This document shows positions 8,648-16,387 of a stretch of 32,462 nt of DNA, in pieces. Each line of letters starts with the position of its first letter. Positions within the stretch are counted from its first letter, which is position 1. Where the stretch lies: positions 1 through 32,462 of the forward strand of contig DIRC01000059.1 in the NCBI GenBank assembly GCA_002427465.1, written 5' to 3'. Below the pieces are notes generated by a model that worked only from the letters and a program-made list of their open reading frames with translations, searched no databases and was not told where the DNA came from. The position numbers and the translations under genes are program-made. The DNA is from Clostridiales bacterium UBA5446. Lineage in GTDB: Bacteria; Bacillota; Clostridia; Oscillospirales; Oscillospiraceae.

Positions 8648-10375
8648 ATGGCGAAAAAGAGAGCAAAAACTAAGGATAAGAGCCGCAGGGGAGTCATAAT
8701 CGCGGCGGCGGCCGTCTGCGCGGTACTGGCAGCCGTTTCAGCTTTTGGCGTTTATGTGACCGGGACCGACAGGATATTTAAGGGCGTATCGGTGAGCGGT
8801 ACGGCTCTGGGCGGGATGACAAGGCAGCAGGCGATCGCGGCCCTTGAGGCCGGCGGCTGGGATGACGGCGGGGAATCCGCCGTTACGGTGCGGCTCCCGC
8901 TGGAAAAACACGTGACGGTAACCGCCGCGGAGGCGGGAGCGGAGATCACGGCGGCGGATGCCGCCGTTGCGGCCTACAACTACGGGCATGACGGAAATAT
9001 TTTTTCCAATCTTGCCATTTATATCAAATGCCTTTTCGGGGATAATGACATTACCGTCACAGCGGAGGCGGACAAAGCCGTCGTCAGGGAAAAGGTGGAG
9101 GAAGCGGTGTCTGAGGTGACGGACGGACTGCTGACCTCCGGGGTTAAAATCGAGGATGACGCGGTATTGGTTGTCAAGGGCGCCAAGGCGGTCAGCATTG
9201 ACACGGACGCGATTTGCACGATGATTGCAGAGGCCCTCGAAAATCGAAACTACGGTGAATGTGAATATGAGGTGCAGGTGGAGGAGGCCGTTGAGCTGGA
9301 TATTGACGAGCTTTACGAGTCTATCCACACCGAGCCTCAGGACGCTTATTACGATTCCGAAGCCGGGGAGATTGTGGAGAGCGTCAAGGGCTATGATTTT
9401 GATAAGTCCGAGGCGGAGCGGCTTTGGGCGTCCGCCGATTACGGCGACACCGTGATGATTCCGCTGACTGTCACGGAGCCGGAGCTGACGACTGAAAAGC
9501 TGGCGTCCATGCTCTTTTCGGATGTGCTGGGCACCGCTACCACCTCCCTAACCGGCAGCAGCCTGAACCGGATCACCAACATCACCCTGTCCGCGGGCAT
9601 TATTAACGGCACGGTCCTGAATCCGGGGGAGACTTTCTCCTATAACGAGGCGGTGGGTCAGCGCACGGCCGAGCGCGGCTTCAAGGAGGCCGGCGCATAT
9701 TCCGGCGGCCAGGTCGTGCAGGAGCTTGGCGGCGGGATTTGTCAGGTATCTTCCACGCTATATTACAGCACGCTGTTGGCGAACCTTAAGATCGACAACC
9801 GGGTGTGCCACTACTTTGGCGTATCGTATTTGCCCACGGGGCTGGACGCCACGGTAAGCTGGAAGTCCCCGGATTTCAAGTTCACAAACAACCGGGAATA
9901 TCCCGTCAAGCTGGAGACCGAGGTGAATACCGGCAACAATACACTCACCGTACGGATACTGGGTACGGATGTGGACGGCAGCTATGTCAAGATGACATAC
10001 GCCTCCTGGCTCGTTTATAACAACGCAAAGTACCCCGATGTGGCCACGGGCTATAAAGCGGCCACCTACCGCTGGGTCTATGACAAGGACGGCAATCTTT
10101 TAAGCAAGGCTCTGGAGGCCTACAGCGAATACCACTATCATGAGGAGTCCATCCAGTATCCGGAGGAGTCCCCCAGCCCGAGTCCCAGCCCGAGTCCAAG
10201 TCCCAGCCCCAGCCCGACGGAGCCGCCGGCGGAGAGTGCGACACCGAGCCCCACGGTCTCAGTGTCGCCCGTACCGTCGGGAAGTCCGGCAGTATCCCCG
10301 GCAGAAACGCCTGCGGAAACGCCGCCCCCGGGTACGAATGAAACCGCACCGCCCCCAACCGAGCCGGTTGGTTGA
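8648..10375 (+). CDS. VanW family protein, membrane-anchored with Ser-Pro tail
   Basis: A 575-residue cell-envelope protein. A basic N-terminus (MAKKRAKTKDKSRRG) precedes one membrane anchor (about 15-38), so most of the protein is extracytoplasmic. Residues about 45-290 are two repeats resembling the peptidoglycan-binding PG_binding_4/YoaR-type domains found beside VanW. The VanW domain is about 290-425 and contains GETFSYNEAVGQRT and the signature GGGICQVSSTLY with Cys365. The tail is low-complexity: eight Ser-Pro units (508-523), then Pro/Thr/Ser/Glu-rich sequence to the end, likely a wall-spanning stalk. VanW proteins occur in vancomycin-resistance clusters but are common, non-resistance cell-wall proteins in Clostridia; no van genes are present here. 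AAGGA ends 7 nt before the ATG. Confidence 0.88.
   Translation: MAKKRAKTKDKSRRGVIIAAAAVCAVLAAVSAFGVYVTGTDRIFKGVSVSGTALGGMTRQQAIAALEAGGWDDGGESAVTVRLPLEKHVTVTAAEAGAEITAADAAVAAYNYGHDGNIFSNLAIYIKCLFGDNDITVTAEADKAVVREKVEEAVSEVTDGLLTSGVKIEDDAVLVVKGAKAVSIDTDAICTMIAEALENRNYGECEYEVQVEEAVELDIDELYESIHTEPQDAYYDSEAGEIVESVKGYDFDKSEAERLWASADYGDTVMIPLTVTEPELTTEKLASMLFSDVLGTATTSLTGSSLNRITNITLSAGIINGTVLNPGETFSYNEAVGQRTAERGFKEAGAYSGGQVVQELGGGICQVSSTLYYSTLLANLKIDNRVCHYFGVSYLPTGLDATVSWKSPDFKFTNNREYPVKLETEVNTGNNTLTVRILGTDVDGSYVKMTYASWLVYNNAKYPDVATGYKAATYRWVYDKDGNLLSKALEAYSEYHYHEESIQYPEESPSPSPSPSPSPSPSPTEPPAESATPSPTVSVSPVPSGSPAVSPAETPAETPPPGTNETAPPPTEPVG
10169..10216 (+). repeat. Ser-Pro codon tandem repeat in the VanW-protein tail
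   Basis: Eight Ser-Pro dipeptide units encoded by near-identical six-base units (AGCCCG, AGTCCC and variants). It is a candidate for length variation by slippage. Confidence 0.8.
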
Positions 10376-10401
10376 GTACATAGATTGAAGGAGACAGGGA
10401 T

Positions 10402-12348
10402 ATGAACGGAAAAGGCACATTCTACATTACAACACCAATCTATTATCCGTCCGACAAGCTGCATATCGGACACACCTATTGCACGGTTGCGACGGATACC
10501 ATCGCGCGCTATAAACGAATGTGCGGATACGACGTCATGTTTCTGACCGGAACGGATGAGCACGGCCAGAAGATTGAAGAAAAGGCCCGGGCCGCCGGCG
10601 TTTCGCCCAAACAGTTTGTGGACAATATTGTCGAGGGCAAGGGCGGGATTCTGGATCTCTGGAAGCTCATGAATATTTCCAACGACCGCTTTATCCGCAC
10701 GACGGACGAGTATCATGTGAGGTCCATTCAGCGCATTTTCCGTAAGCTGTACGACAACGGCGATATTTATAAGGGAAAGTACAGCGGCATGTACTGCACC
10801 CCCTGCGAGAGCTTCTGGACCGAGCCCCAGCTGGTAAACGGCAACTGCCCGGACTGCGGCCGTCAGGTGCATTATGCCGAGGAGGAAGCGTATTTTTTCC
10901 GTCTGTCCAAATATGCGGACAGGGTGCGCGAACTGCTCCTGACCGGAGATTTTCTTGAACCGGCCTCCCGGGTCAATGAGATGATCAAGAACTTTATCGA
11001 CCCGGGGCTTGAGGACCTCTGCGTTTCCCGCACCAGTTTTACCTGGGGGATACCCGTGGATTTTGATCCGGGGCATGTGGTCTATGTCTGGGTGGACGCC
11101 CTGTCGAACTATATAACGGCGCTGGGTTATCTCAACGACAGTTACGACGATTACGACAAATACTGGCCCGGCGTGCATATGGTGGGGAAAGAGATCGTGC
11201 GTTTCCATTCGATCATCTGGCCCGCAATGCTGATGAGTCTGGGCGAGCCGGTGCCGAAGAAGGTTTTTGGCCATGGCTGGCTGCTTCTGGGCGGGGGAAA
11301 GATGTCCAAGTCCAAGGGGAACGTGGTCGATCCCGTGGTTCTTGCCAATCGCTACGGAGTGGACGCCCTGAGATATTTCCTGATGCGTGAATTTCCCCTG
11401 GGGTCGGACGGCAACTTCTCCAACGAGCTGCTGATTGCCAGAATCAACTCCGATCTTGCCAACGACCTGGGCAACCTGCTTTCACGAACCGTGGCGATGG
11501 CCGAGAAATATTTTGGCGGTAGGGTTCCGGCGGAAAGGCAGGCGGCGCCTGCGGACGACGATTTGATTTCCATGGCCACAGCGCTTCGCGGCAAATACGA
11601 AAGGCTGATGGACAGTTTTGCTACGCAGGCCGCCCTGGAGGAAGTGTTCAAAGTCATTTCCAGAGCCAATAAATATATTGACGAAACCGCGCCGTGGCTG
11701 CTGGCCAGGGATGAAGAAAATACACCGCGCCTGGCGGCCGTCATCTATAACCTGCTGGAAGCTCTGCGCATCACCATAAGCCTCCTGGTACCCTTCATCC
11801 CCGAAAGCTGCCAAAAGGCATTCGCCCAGATCGGCGTCACAGCGGAGTATACCGGCTGGGACAAAGCGGGGACATGGGGCGTGCTGCCCGATGGGGTTCA
11901 GGTGAAAAGGGGCGAGACGCTGTTCCCGCGTATTGATATGAACCGGGAGCTTGAGGCGCTGGAGCAGCTTCAGGCGGGGGGCGAGAAGCCCGTGGCCAAG
12001 CCGGTTTTGCCCGATGTACCCATAGAAGATTTTGCAAAATGCGATATGCGCGTCTGTAAGGTGCTCAAGTGTGAGCCGGTTAAAAAGTCCGAACGGCTGC
12101 TGAGATTCCAGCTTGACGATGGAAGCGGCGCTCCTCGGCAGATTCTTTCGGGGATCGCCAAGTTTTATAAGCCTGAAGATCTGGTGGGGAAGACCGTTGC
12201 CGCGATCCTCAATCTGCCTTCGCGTAAAATGATGGGCTTTGAGTCCAACGGAATGTTGATTTCAGCAGTGCATGAGGAAAAAGGTGAGGAACGGCTGAAC
12301 CTGCTGATGCTGGACGACAGCATCCCGGCGGGGGCCACGTTGTGCTGA
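10402..12348 (+). CDS. metG: Methionyl-tRNA synthetase with C-terminal tRNA-binding domain
   Basis: A 648-residue class I aminoacyl-tRNA synthetase that charges tRNA-Met with methionine. The Rossmann fold contains HIGH (21-24) and KMSKS (300-304). A zinc knuckle is visible as CTPC (132-135) and CPDC (149-152), that is one CxxC pair repeated, as in the MetG2 group. The C-terminal part (about 545-648) is an EMAP-II/Trbp111-type tRNA-binding domain: IEDFAKCDMRVCKVLKCEP, then RQILSGIAKFY and the ending NLPSRKMMGFESNGMLISA. GGAG at 10390-10393 sits 8 nt before the ATG. It lies 26 nt after the VanW gene and 12 nt before the PPC gene. No T-box or SAM riboswitch is visible upstream, so it is probably transcribed from the upstream genes. 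Confidence 0.97.
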   Translation: MNGKGTFYITTPIYYPSDKLHIGHTYCTVATDTIARYKRMCGYDVMFLTGTDEHGQKIEEKARAAGVSPKQFVDNIVEGKGGILDLWKLMNISNDRFIRTTDEYHVRSIQRIFRKLYDNGDIYKGKYSGMYCTPCESFWTEPQLVNGNCPDCGRQVHYAEEEAYFFRLSKYADRVRELLLTGDFLEPASRVNEMIKNFIDPGLEDLCVSRTSFTWGIPVDFDPGHVVYVWVDALSNYITALGYLNDSYDDYDKYWPGVHMVGKEIVRFHSIIWPAMLMSLGEPVPKKVFGHGWLLLGGGKMSKSKGNVVDPVVLANRYGVDALRYFLMREFPLGSDGNFSNELLIARINSDLANDLGNLLSRTVAMAEKYFGGRVPAERQAAPADDDLISMATALRGKYERLMDSFATQAALEEVFKVISRANKYIDETAPWLLARDEENTPRLAAVIYNLLEALRITISLLVPFIPESCQKAFAQIGVTAEYTGWDKAGTWGVLPDGVQVKRGETLFPRIDMNRELEALEQLQAGGEKPVAKPVLPDVPIEDFAKCDMRVCKVLKCEPVKKSERLLRFQLDDGSGAPRQILSGIAKFYKPEDLVGKTVAAILNLPSRKMMGFESNGMLISAVHEEKGEERLNLLMLDDSIPAGATLC

Positions 12349-12360
12349 AAGGGAAAAATC

Positions 12361-12786
12361 ATGGAGTACAAAATATTTGGCAATCAAATCGTCGTGCGGC
12401 TCGATCCGGGGGATGAACTGGTCAAATCGGTGCTGGCACTGGCTGAAAAAGAAAATATCCGTCTGGCTTCCGTCACGGCAATCGGCGCTTCGGATGATGT
12501 GACCCTGGGCATTTTTGACGTCAAAACCAAGAGGTACGGCAGCGTCAGGTATCACACGGCGGATTACGAACTGGCCTCTGTGTGCGGAAACCTTTCCCGG
12601 AAGGACGGTGAGCCGTATCTGCATCTGCATGCCGTGATCGGCAATTCGCTTAGAGGCGAGTGCCATGGCGGGCACCTGAACGCTGCGGTCATCAGCGCCA
12701 CCGGCGAGATTTTCATCAGCGTCGCGGAGGGTGAAGCCGGACGGCGCTTTTGCGATGAGGTGGGATTGAACCTGCTTACCTTCTAA
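12361..12786 (+). CDS. PPC/DUF296 domain protein (putative DNA-binding)
   Basis: A 141-residue single-domain protein of the PPC (DUF296) family, known from plant AHL proteins and small bacterial homologues that form trimers. The family core is visible: ALAEKENIRLASVTAIGAS near the N-terminus, YELASVCGNLS in the middle and the conserved GEPYLHLHAVI followed by GECHGGHL, where the His cluster may bind metal in bacterial members. There is no AT-hook. The bacterial function is not established; DNA binding is only the family label. It begins 12 nt after metG with AAAGGG as a weak ribosome binding site, so it is probably the last gene of the htpG-to-metG run. Confidence 0.85.
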   Translation: MEYKIFGNQIVVRLDPGDELVKSVLALAEKENIRLASVTAIGASDDVTLGIFDVKTKRYGSVRYHTADYELASVCGNLSRKDGEPYLHLHAVIGNSLRGECHGGHLNAAVISATGEIFISVAEGEAGRRFCDEVGLNLLTF

Positions 12787-12817
12787 ACGCAGCCTGCCGA
12801 TATAATCCGAAAATAGA

Positions 12818-12898
12818 CCCGCAGCCATGATGCCGTCCCCGATGCTGCCGACACGTTTGTTGCGGCGGCCGCTAAAGGGAGAGAATCATGGCTGCGGG
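12818..12898. repeat. 14-bp perfect inverted repeat with 53-nt loop between convergent genes
   Basis: CCCGCAGCCATGAT (12818-12831) is repeated in inverted form as ATCATGGCTGCGGG (12885-12898). It lies between the PPC gene (stop 12786) and the minus-strand GTPase gene (stop 12943). Downstream flanks are moderately T-rich on both strands (CGTTTTGCG on plus, TCTATTTTC on minus), so it could be a bidirectional terminator with an unusually long loop, or a remnant of a small palindromic repeat. Confidence 0.7.
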
Positions 12899-12942
12899 CG
12901 TTTTGCGCTTTGCTGCGGGCGGAATGGGCATGTTCCGTCAGG

Positions 12943-13899
12943 TCAATCGAAGGTGGCAACCGGTTCTGCCGGCGCCTGGGCGGCCTGGGCGGAGATTGCG
13001 GAAAGCACCGGGCCGCGCCGCCCATACATCCGGTGATACTTATAGGCCAGCCTGGCGGTTACGCGCAGCCAGGAGCCGTTTTTCAGGGCTTCCGCTTCCG
13101 GCCACCGGCAGATCAGGCCCATGAACTGGATATCTTCCGCGCAGCAGGTCATCACATGCCGTCCGATGATGAAGCTGTCGCCGGGCAGCTTTTTGTTTTT
13201 TAGCGTGCGGCCAAGAAACTGGACGGTCTTGCCGGTATACTTCTGTGGGTCTTCGCTCATATCCCGGTACCAGAGCGCATAGTCCCTGTCGCCGATGGCG
13301 ATGACCGGGGCGTCCAGATCGAAGGGGAGGGGATCTTCGATATCGTCGTACTCTACCCTGCCGTCCTTGTATTCATACGCGATATCGGCCCGGCGGGAGG
13401 CGCCCCTGACAATTTTATGAAAAGCCATTTTGTCCAGGGAGTCTACAAACCGGTTGAATACGACAAGCTGGCAGCTTTTGAGCTTATCATAACAGAGTTG
13501 GCGCATGTTTGCGTTGTAGGAGAGAAAAGTGGCGGCATCGGCAAACATGAATTCCTGGGCCACCGCCCAGCTCCCGGGCAGGGCCTGATAAAGGGCGTCC
13601 AGCATCCACATGCCGTTATACTCCACCAGTACCCGCTCGGCCCGGTGCGCCTTCAGCCAGGCTCCGAGATTTTCGGCGGTGAGCTCTGAGGGGTCCTCAA
13701 CCATCCTGACGAAAACGTTGGGGCCGGAAAACTTATCCGGCGAGTATGTCTCAAGCCCCTCTTCGCAGACAATCAGCAGAGTGTTTTCCCCGCGGTTGAA
13801 GCGTTTGTCTTCAAGCGTTTCCTGTATGAATTTAGTCTTCCCGGCTTCGAGAAAGCCGGTAAACAGATAGACCGGTATCTGGGGCGCAAGGTCAGCCAA
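12943..13899 (-). CDS. COG0523-like P-loop GTPase fused to a YcgQ/DUF1980-like domain
   Basis: A 318-residue protein with two parts. Residues 1 to about 190 resemble a CobW/P47K GTPase: the start IPVYLFTGFLEAGKTKF has a P-loop at 15-22 in which the usual GFLGAGKTT glycine is Glu18, and the CxCC metal-binding motif of typical COG0523 proteins is missing. Residues about 195-315 (GKTVQFLGRTLKNKKL, FIIGRHVMTCCAEDIQFMGLIC) resemble the C-terminal domain of YcgQ (DUF1980/TIGR03943), with a conserved Cys-Cys pair at 252-253. In other bacteria YcgQ is a separate protein encoded near a COG0701 permease. This gene overlaps the next COG0523 gene by 8 nt, so the two are co-transcribed and probably act together. 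A zinc-related role is inferred from the neighbour, not seen directly. Confidence 0.75.
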   Translation of the reverse strand: MADLAPQIPVYLFTGFLEAGKTKFIQETLEDKRFNRGENTLLIVCEEGLETYSPDKFSGPNVFVRMVEDPSELTAENLGAWLKAHRAERVLVEYNGMWMLDALYQALPGSWAVAQEFMFADAATFLSYNANMRQLCYDKLKSCQLVVFNRFVDSLDKMAFHKIVRGASRRADIAYEYKDGRVEYDDIEDPLPFDLDAPVIAIGDRDYALWYRDMSEDPQKYTGKTVQFLGRTLKNKKLPGDSFIIGRHVMTCCAEDIQFMGLICRWPEAEALKNGSWLRVTARLAYKYHRMYGRRGPVLSAISAQAAQAPAEPVATFD

Positions 13900-15094
13900 C
13901 GTTGAACAGCTCCTTTAAACCGGCTTTGTCCAGATCAATGCCGATAACGCAAAGCCGGCCGGTAACCTCCGCGGGGCCGCTGCGCACGGCTTCCTCGCCG
14001 GGGACATAGTCGAAGTGCAGCCAGCCGCGCTCCGAGGCGACGTAGCCCTTGGCCCGCAGAATCCGGCCGTACTCCCCGGAATCCAAAGCCCTGAGGGCGC
14101 GCCGGAGTCCGTCGCCGCCATAGATTCCCGGCGTCTCTGCACCCCAGCTCATGAAGACCTCGCCGGCATCGTGACCGTGATGATGGGGATGTTCCCCGTC
14201 ATGATGGTGATCGTGATCGCCGTGCTGGCAGCCGCAGCTGCACGTTTCGTCGTGATGGTCATGGTCATGGTCGTGGTGATCGTGATGGTCGTGGTCATGG
14301 TCGTGGTGGTCGTGGTCATGGTCATGGTCGTGGTGATCGTGATGGTCGTGGTCATGGTCATGGTCGTGGTGATCGTGATCGTCGTGATCGTGGTGATCAT
14401 CGTGATGGTCGTGGTGATCGTGATCATCATGGCAGCCGCATTCATCGTCCGCATCGTCGTCGGATTCGGCGGCAAGACGGCTGAGCTCCGTCTGAAGTGT
14501 ATCGGTATTTTCCATGGCGGCACGCAGGGCTTTGCCGTCCAGCTCGTCCCAGGCGGTGGTGACGATCACGGCGTCCGTGTTGATTTCTCTCAGCATGGCA
14601 ACCACGGCGGAAAGCTGCTCCGCGCTCATGTCCGCGGTGCGGGAGAGCACGATGCACGAGGCGCTTTTTACCTGGTCGCACCAAAATTCTCCGAAATTCC
14701 GCTTATGCATCTTTGCGCGCCGGGCGTCCACCACGGTGGTGGCGCAGCCGGGGACAAGTTCCGCGTCTTCCACGCCCAGGACGGCGCGTATCACATCCGA
14801 GAGCTTTCCGACGCCGGAAGGCTCGATCAGTATCCGGTCGGGATGGAATTGCGCCGTAACTTTTTTAAGGGCCTCGGCAAAGTCCCCCACCAGGCTGCAG
14901 CAGATGCAGCCGGAGCTCATCTCGGTGATTTCGATCCCGGCTTCCTTTAGAAAGCCGCTGTCGATGGCGATATCGCCGAACTCGTTTTCAATCAGCACAA
15001 GTTTTTCGCCGCCGTAGGCCTCGGCGATCAGCTTTTTAATCAGCGTTGTCTTGCCTGCGCCAAGAAAGCCGGAGAAAACATCAACTTTTGTCAT
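13892..15094 (-). CDS. COG0523 (CobW/ZNG1-type) GTPase metallochaperone with His/Asp tract
   Basis: A 400-residue G3E-family GTPase. P-loop GFLGAGKTT (9-17), the COG0523 hallmark GCICC (62-66) and a Walker-B-like region ILIEPSGVGKL (88-98) are all intact. Between the GTPase and the C-terminal CobW_C domain (about 312-395) lies a tract of only His and Asp (222-282, about 34 His and 27 Asp), bracketed by Cys219, Cys221 and CSCGC (285-289) and followed by a second His-rich stretch (291-308). Such regions bind Zn2+ or Ni2+ in COG0523 and HypB proteins, so this is most likely a zinc metallochaperone or zinc store; cobalt or nickel is possible. It is first in a two-gene operon. The minus-strand promoter is at 15151-15179. 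Confidence 0.88.
   Translation of the reverse strand: MTKVDVFSGFLGAGKTTLIKKLIAEAYGGEKLVLIENEFGDIAIDSGFLKEAGIEITEMSSGCICCSLVGDFAEALKKVTAQFHPDRILIEPSGVGKLSDVIRAVLGVEDAELVPGCATTVVDARRAKMHKRNFGEFWCDQVKSASCIVLSRTADMSAEQLSAVVAMLREINTDAVIVTTAWDELDGKALRAAMENTDTLQTELSRLAAESDDDADDECGCHDDHDHHDHHDDHHDHDDHDHHDHDHDHDHHDHHDHDHDHDHHDHDHDHHDHHDHDHDHHDETCSCGCQHGDHDHHHDGEHPHHHGHDAGEVFMSWGAETPGIYGGDGLRRALRALDSGEYGRILRAKGYVASERGWLHFDYVPGEEAVRSGPAEVTGRLCVIGIDLDKAGLKELFNVG
14171..14431 (-). repeat. His/Asp codon repeat tract within the GTPase gene
   Basis: Short tandem array of CAC/CAT and GAC/GAT codons encoding the His/Asp tract (densest at 14249-14431). On the plus strand it reads as GTGGTCATGGTCGTGG-type units and makes spurious Val/Met-rich open frames. 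It is prone to slippage and assembly error. Confidence 0.9.
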
Positions 15095-15107
15095 AAATAC
15101 GCTCCCT

Positions 15108-15138
15108 TTGTACGCTATGTTTTCATATTGGTTATAAT
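15108..15138 (+). promoter_or_regulatory. Candidate promoter for the nagZ-like gene
   Basis: TATAAT at 15133-15138 with a weak TTGTAC at 15108-15113; the 19-nt spacer is long. The -10 lies about 45 bp before the ATG at 15183. Confidence 0.4.
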
Positions 15139-15142
15139 AGAT

Positions 15143-15157
15143 TGGTAATTATTTTAG
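15143..15157. promoter_or_regulatory. Possible degenerate Zur-like operator over the GTPase promoter
   Basis: TGGTAATTATTTTAG matches 9 of the 14 fixed positions of the Firmicute Zur palindrome TCGTAAT-N-ATTACGA; the left half is nearly complete, the right half is poor. It covers the -10 of the minus-strand promoter. The region is AT-rich, so this may be chance. Confidence 0.25.
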
Positions 15158-15179
15158 CACTATTGATCGAGAGGGTCAA
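15151..15179 (-). promoter_or_regulatory. Sigma-A promoter for the COG0523 GTPase operon
   Basis: On the minus strand TTGACC (15179-15174), 17-nt spacer, TAAAAT (15156-15151). It predicts a start near 15144 and a leader of about 50 nt. Confidence 0.7.
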
Positions 15180-15182
15180 GAA

Positions 15183-16361
15183 ATGAGACGATATATAAGA
15201 ATTATAACCGGATTTCTGGCGCTATTCCTGCTTCTGTCCGCCTGCGGGGGATTAGAGGCCGGGAAAATGCCCGGTCCGGCACAAACCACACCGTCGCCAA
15301 CCCCTGATCCCACGCCGACTCCGGACCCGATCCTTGAACGGGCCGAGGCCATTCTGGCCGGCATGACGGCGCGGGAGAAGCTGTGCCAGCTTATGATTGT
15401 GCGTCCGGAAGCCCTGGAGGGGGAGGGATCTGTGACGGCGGCGGGGGAAAATACAAAAGCCGCCCTGGCGGAGTATCCGGTGGGCGGCTTTATCTATTCC
15501 ACAGGGAACCTGGTAAGCCGGGAGCAGACGGCCGGGATGATTGAAACGGCCCAAAGCTATTCACGGCTGGGGCTTTTCATCTGTGCGGACGAGGAGGGCG
15601 GAAACGTCGGCCGGCTGATGTACAAGCTGGGCACGACCTGGTTTGACGCCATGTACAGTTATAAGGATCAGGGAACGGAGGTGGCGTACGGCAATGCCAA
15701 TACCATAGGCGGCGATATGCTGGCCTGCCGCTTCAACACGGATTTCGCCCCGGTGGCGGACGTGCGCAGCAACCCCAAAAACGCCGTCATCGGGGACAGG
15801 GCGTACAGTGACGATTTCAGCCAGGCCGCCGAGCTGGTGGCCGCCGCCGTGAACGGCTTCAGGGATTCCGGCGTCATCTGCTGCCTGAAGCATTTTCCGG
15901 GGCATGGCGACACCCTTGAGGATTCCCACAAGGGAACGGCAACTGTGGACAAAACCTGGGACGCGCTGCTGGCGGAGGAGATGCTGACCTTTAAAAGCGG
16001 GATCGCCGCCGGCGCGGACATGGTGATGGCAGGGCATATCACCGTGCCCGCCATAGACGACAGGCCGGCTTCCATGTCCCATACGCTGATTACGGGTATG
16101 CTGCGCGGTGAATTGGGATTTGACGGCGTTGTGATTACGGACGGCCTGGATATGGGCGCCCTTGAGGGGATGACAGACGAGGAAAAGTGCCTGGCGGCCC
16201 TCAATGCCGGCTGCGACCTCCTTCTGGGAGTCTCGGATATTTCCGGAGCGGTAGCGGGATTGGAACAGGCCCTTTCCGATGGCAGGCTCACGGCGGAGCG
16301 GGTGGACGAAAGCGTGCTCCGGGTTCTCGTCCTCAAGCTGTCCCATGGGATAGCGGCATGA
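15183..16361 (+). CDS. nagZ: Beta-N-acetylhexosaminidase-like glycoside hydrolase family 3 lipoprotein
   Basis: A 392-residue exported lipoprotein: hydrophobic signal (8-19) with lipobox LSAC and Cys21, then a Pro/Thr/Asp linker (about 30-50). The rest is one GH3 (beta/alpha)8 domain. The NagZ signature is clear: KHFPGHGDTLEDSH (236-249), whose Asp-His dyad (Asp247, His249) replaces the usual separate acid/base, and VVITDGLDMGA with nucleophile Asp320. Substrate-binding GDRAYSDD (204-211) is present. Family members remove terminal N-acetylglucosamine from peptidoglycan fragments; the lipoprotein form in Gram-positives (as in Bacillus NagZ/YbbD) acts outside the membrane in muropeptide recovery. 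There is no C-terminal GH3 domain, as in other short NagZ proteins. It is divergent from the GTPase operon and ends at a bidirectional terminator. Confidence 0.9.
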   Translation: MRRYIRIITGFLALFLLLSACGGLEAGKMPGPAQTTPSPTPDPTPTPDPILERAEAILAGMTAREKLCQLMIVRPEALEGEGSVTAAGENTKAALAEYPVGGFIYSTGNLVSREQTAGMIETAQSYSRLGLFICADEEGGNVGRLMYKLGTTWFDAMYSYKDQGTEVAYGNANTIGGDMLACRFNTDFAPVADVRSNPKNAVIGDRAYSDDFSQAAELVAAAVNGFRDSGVICCLKHFPGHGDTLEDSHKGTATVDKTWDALLAEEMLTFKSGIAAGADMVMAGHITVPAIDDRPASMSHTLITGMLRGELGFDGVVITDGLDMGALEGMTDEEKCLAALNAGCDLLLGVSDISGAVAGLEQALSDGRLTAERVDESVLRVLVLKLSHGIAA

Positions 16362-16387
16362 AAAAAACCGGGCGGAGCCCGGCTTTT
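16361..16387. terminator. Bidirectional intrinsic terminator
   Basis: CCGGGC (16368-16373), loop GGA, GCCCGG (16377-16382), with seven A before and CTTTT after. It separates the convergent nagZ-like and CDF genes. Confidence 0.85.

Noticed and set aside
8648..10375. Vancomycin resistance determinant
   Set aside because: VanW-domain proteins are common cell-wall proteins in Clostridia; no vanA/B ligase, vanH, vanX or vanRS is present.
10376..10401. T-box or SAM riboswitch before metG
   Set aside because: Only 26 nt separate the genes; there is no room for such an element and none is seen in the upstream gap at 8525-8647.
10138..11274. Minus-strand 378-codon frame with Leu-Gly repeats
   Set aside because: Antisense to metG and the Ser-Pro tail of the VanW gene; repeats come from the Ser-Pro codons.
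12827..13203. Several small plus-strand frames (69-97 codons)
   Set aside because: They overlap the inverted repeat and the antisense of the GTPase gene, with no ribosome binding site or recognisable domain.
14249..14431. CRISPR-like short repeats
   Set aside because: Units are only a few bases long, without spacers, and encode the His/Asp tract.
14015..14950. Plus-strand frame rich in Val and Met that looks membrane-like
   Set aside because: It is the reverse reading of the His/Asp codon repeat in the COG0523 gene.
15154..15161. TTAGCACT, half of a CIRCE heat-shock operator, before nagZ
   Set aside because: The inverted partner GAGTGCTAA is absent, and the nearby gene is not a heat-shock gene.
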